Part shown: piece after piece, positions 62,548 to 64,000 of the stretch
Position numbering within the stretch: position 1 is the first letter of the stretch
How the letters are laid out: every line of letters starts with the position of its first letter
DNA from: Clostridium pascui
Lineage (GTDB): Bacteria > Bacillota > Clostridia > Clostridiales > Clostridiaceae
DNA length: 64,000 nucleotides
NCBI RefSeq assembly: GCF_016908015.1
Contig: NZ_JAFBDB010000006.1
Span: 62,001 to 126,000 of the forward strand
Direction: 5' to 3'
Translations under genes and position numbers: made by a program
The notes under the pieces: model-generated
Database searches by the model: none
The model's input: the letters and a program-made list of their open reading frames with translations, nothing else
What the model was told of the DNA's origin: nothing

Positions 62548-63888
62548 ATGGAAACTCAAGTTGCTCAAAATACTCAGAAGAGTGCTAAGTTTCAATCCAA
62601 GTGGGGATTTATATTAGCATGTGTAGGTTCTGCTGTGGGTATGGCTAATGTTTGGGGATTTCCTTATAAATTAGGTAGCAACGGTGGTGGAGCATTTTTA
62701 GTAGCTTATCTTATATTTATAGTTATTTTTAGTTATGTAGGGCTTTCTGCAGAATATGCAATAGGTCGTAGATCAAAAACTGGTACAGTTGGTGCTTATG
62801 AAAATGCTTGGGAATCTGGAGGTAAGGGAGGTATTGGGAAAATTGTAGGGTGGCTTCCCCTTGCAGGTTCTATGTGTATAGCAATAGGATATGCAGCAAT
62901 TATTTCATATGTACTTAAAGGATGGACTGAATCTGTTACTGGTACTCTTATGACTGTAGATACAGGCATGTGGTTCGAATCATTTTCTATGACAGATTAT
63001 TCAGTTGTACCGTATCATATAATAGTAGTTATTGGAACATTACTTACATTAACACTTGGCGCAGATAGTATTGAGAAATCTAATAAGGTTATGATGCCAT
63101 TGTTTTTTATACTATTTATAGTTCTTGCTATTCGTGTGGCTTTTTTACCAGGCGCAGTAGAGGGATATAAATTCATGTTTATGCCAAGATGGGAATTTTT
63201 AAAAGATCCAATGGTTTGGATTTGGGCTATGGGACAAGCATTCTTCTCACTATCTGTAACTGGTAGCGGGATGATTGTATATGGTGCATATCTATCAAAT
63301 GATGAAGATATCATAGATGGTGCAAAAAATACTGCTATATTTGATACTATTGCGGCAATAGTAGCGGCATTAGTTATTATACCTGCTTGTTTTGCATATA
63401 ATGTAGACGTTGGATCAGGACCGGGACTTCTATTTGTAACTTTACCTAAAATACTACAAAACATACCGGGGGGCAGGATATTTGCAATAATATTATTTAC
63501 AGCAGTAGTATTTGGCGGAGTAAGCTCTCTACAAAATATGTTTGAAGTAGTTGGGGAATCACTAATGTATAAATTCCCTAAATTAAAACGTGTTCCTATG
63601 TTAGTATTACTCTGTATAATTTGTTTTGGTATAGGTGTTAATATGGAACCTATATTCAAGTGGGGACCATGGATGGATATTATATCTATATATATTATTC
63701 CAATTGGAGCAACTTTAGGTGCCATATCTTGGTTTTGGATTATGAAAAAGGAAGATTTAATTAATGAGATTAACTTAGGCGCTAAGAAGAAACAAGGTGA
63801 GTTATGGTATAATATGGGCAGATACCTTTACGTACCATTTGCAACAATATTATGTATAATTGCGTTGTTCATGAAAGTATCATTTTAA
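62548..63888 (+). CDS. Sodium-dependent transporter, NSS (SNF) family; probable tyrosine importer
   Basis: The 446-residue membrane protein has about eleven to twelve helices. The start ATG at 62548 follows GGGAGGAG. The first helix shows WGFILACVGSAVGMANVWGFPYKLGSNGGGAF, the sodium and substrate site of the NSS/LeuT family. GQAFFSLSVTGSGMIVYGAYL is the conserved helix 6 region. Tyt1-type relatives carry tyrosine with sodium. Its place directly after tpl strongly suggests tyrosine uptake for the lyase. Confidence 0.9.
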   Translation: METQVAQNTQKSAKFQSKWGFILACVGSAVGMANVWGFPYKLGSNGGGAFLVAYLIFIVIFSYVGLSAEYAIGRRSKTGTVGAYENAWESGGKGGIGKIVGWLPLAGSMCIAIGYAAIISYVLKGWTESVTGTLMTVDTGMWFESFSMTDYSVVPYHIIVVIGTLLTLTLGADSIEKSNKVMMPLFFILFIVLAIRVAFLPGAVEGYKFMFMPRWEFLKDPMVWIWAMGQAFFSLSVTGSGMIVYGAYLSNDEDIIDGAKNTAIFDTIAAIVAALVIIPACFAYNVDVGSGPGLLFVTLPKILQNIPGGRIFAIILFTAVVFGGVSSLQNMFEVVGESLMYKFPKLKRVPMLVLLCIICFGIGVNMEPIFKWGPWMDIISIYIIPIGATLGAISWFWIMKKEDLINEINLGAKKKQGELWYNMGRYLYVPFATILCIIALFMKVSF

Positions 63889-63901
63889 ATTTAATAGAGC
63901 T

Positions 63902-63934
63902 AAATAGGTGGATTAGTACTCCACCTATTTTATT
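63902..63934 (+). terminator. Terminator of the tpl operon
   Basis: AAATAGGTGGA pairs perfectly with TCCACCTATTT across a 7-base loop, with a TATTT tail. The last 66 bases of the window show nothing further. Confidence 0.9.
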
Positions 63935-64000
63935 TACATAATAAAATATTAGTGATATAATATATTAAATTATTAGTTTGTTTAATCAATAAAAAGACAG

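Noticed and set aside
63015-63725. 236-codon minus-strand frame
   Set aside because: Antisense shadow of the NSS transporter gene, caused by its codon composition.

Overview
The window is AT-rich DNA with strong GGAGG-type ribosome binding sites and frequent TTG/GTG starts. It carries a GerA-type spore germination operon, a large Firmicutes-type SRP RNA, an M-box and tyrosine phenol-lyase. This points to an anaerobic, spore-forming Clostridium or close relative. I see no rRNA, tRNA, transposase or CRISPR array. It reads as chromosomal DNA with several metabolic islands and one polymorphic-toxin island.

Region 1 (1-8250): the end of a polar amino-acid ABC transporter operon; a convergent GerA-type germinant receptor operon (AA-AC-small 2-TM protein-AB); a small UPF0175-like protein; a DUF2974-type alpha/beta hydrolase; and the SRP RNA on the minus strand. 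A palindromic repeat with core GTGCCACCCACRTGRCAAGTGRCAAGTT occurs at four places between 1.8 and 24.8 kb, usually directly after a stop codon.

Region 2 (8286-20452): a lone minimal nucleotidyltransferase and a remnant of a 4Fe-4S protein, then a long GntR-controlled operon. It encodes a BmpA/Nup-type nucleoside ABC importer followed by a cysteine hydrolase, a PfkB kinase, a uridine-phosphorylase-family enzyme, a BtpA/SgcQ TIM barrel, an iron alcohol dehydrogenase and a TrpA-like TIM barrel without a TrpB partner. It looks like uptake and breakdown of a nucleoside or nucleoside-like compound by a route I cannot name. An RsuA/RluF pseudouridine synthase follows.

Region 3 (20553-25292): an 849-residue protein with a possible sugar-kinase-like N-terminus, an AAA+ core and two C-terminal RyR domains; an exported polysaccharide deacetylase; and a cold-shock protein.

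Region 4 (25604-37488): a SorC regulator heading a twelve-gene unit with FGGY kinase, class II aldolase, 2-hydroxyacid dehydrogenase, Cys/Met-metabolism PLP enzyme, sugar isomerase, short-chain dehydrogenase and a five-gene LivKHMGF-type importer. The mix of sugar chemistry, a C-S lyase family enzyme and an amino-acid-type importer suggests an unusual substrate.

Region 5 (37720-53345): an RHS/YD-repeat toxin locus. A complete 1950-residue exported RHS protein is followed by three partial copies (two orphan tips and one 5'-truncated copy with a LamG insertion). Each is followed by one or more small, mostly membrane, putative immunity genes and a terminator. A related ~155-bp segment without an evident reading frame precedes the orphan tips, and a degenerate copy precedes a HEAT-like gene. 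This is a strong candidate for a silent-cassette system for toxin-tip switching and is the most interesting part of the window.

Region 6 (53354-63934): a Re-citrate-synthase/isopropylmalate-synthase-like enzyme; an M-box riboswitch with terminator, a 29-codon reading frame and mgtE; a LysE-type exporter; two radical-SAM genes; a CPBP membrane protease; and tyrosine phenol-lyase with an NSS transporter, driven by a perfect TTGACA-17-TATAAT promoter.
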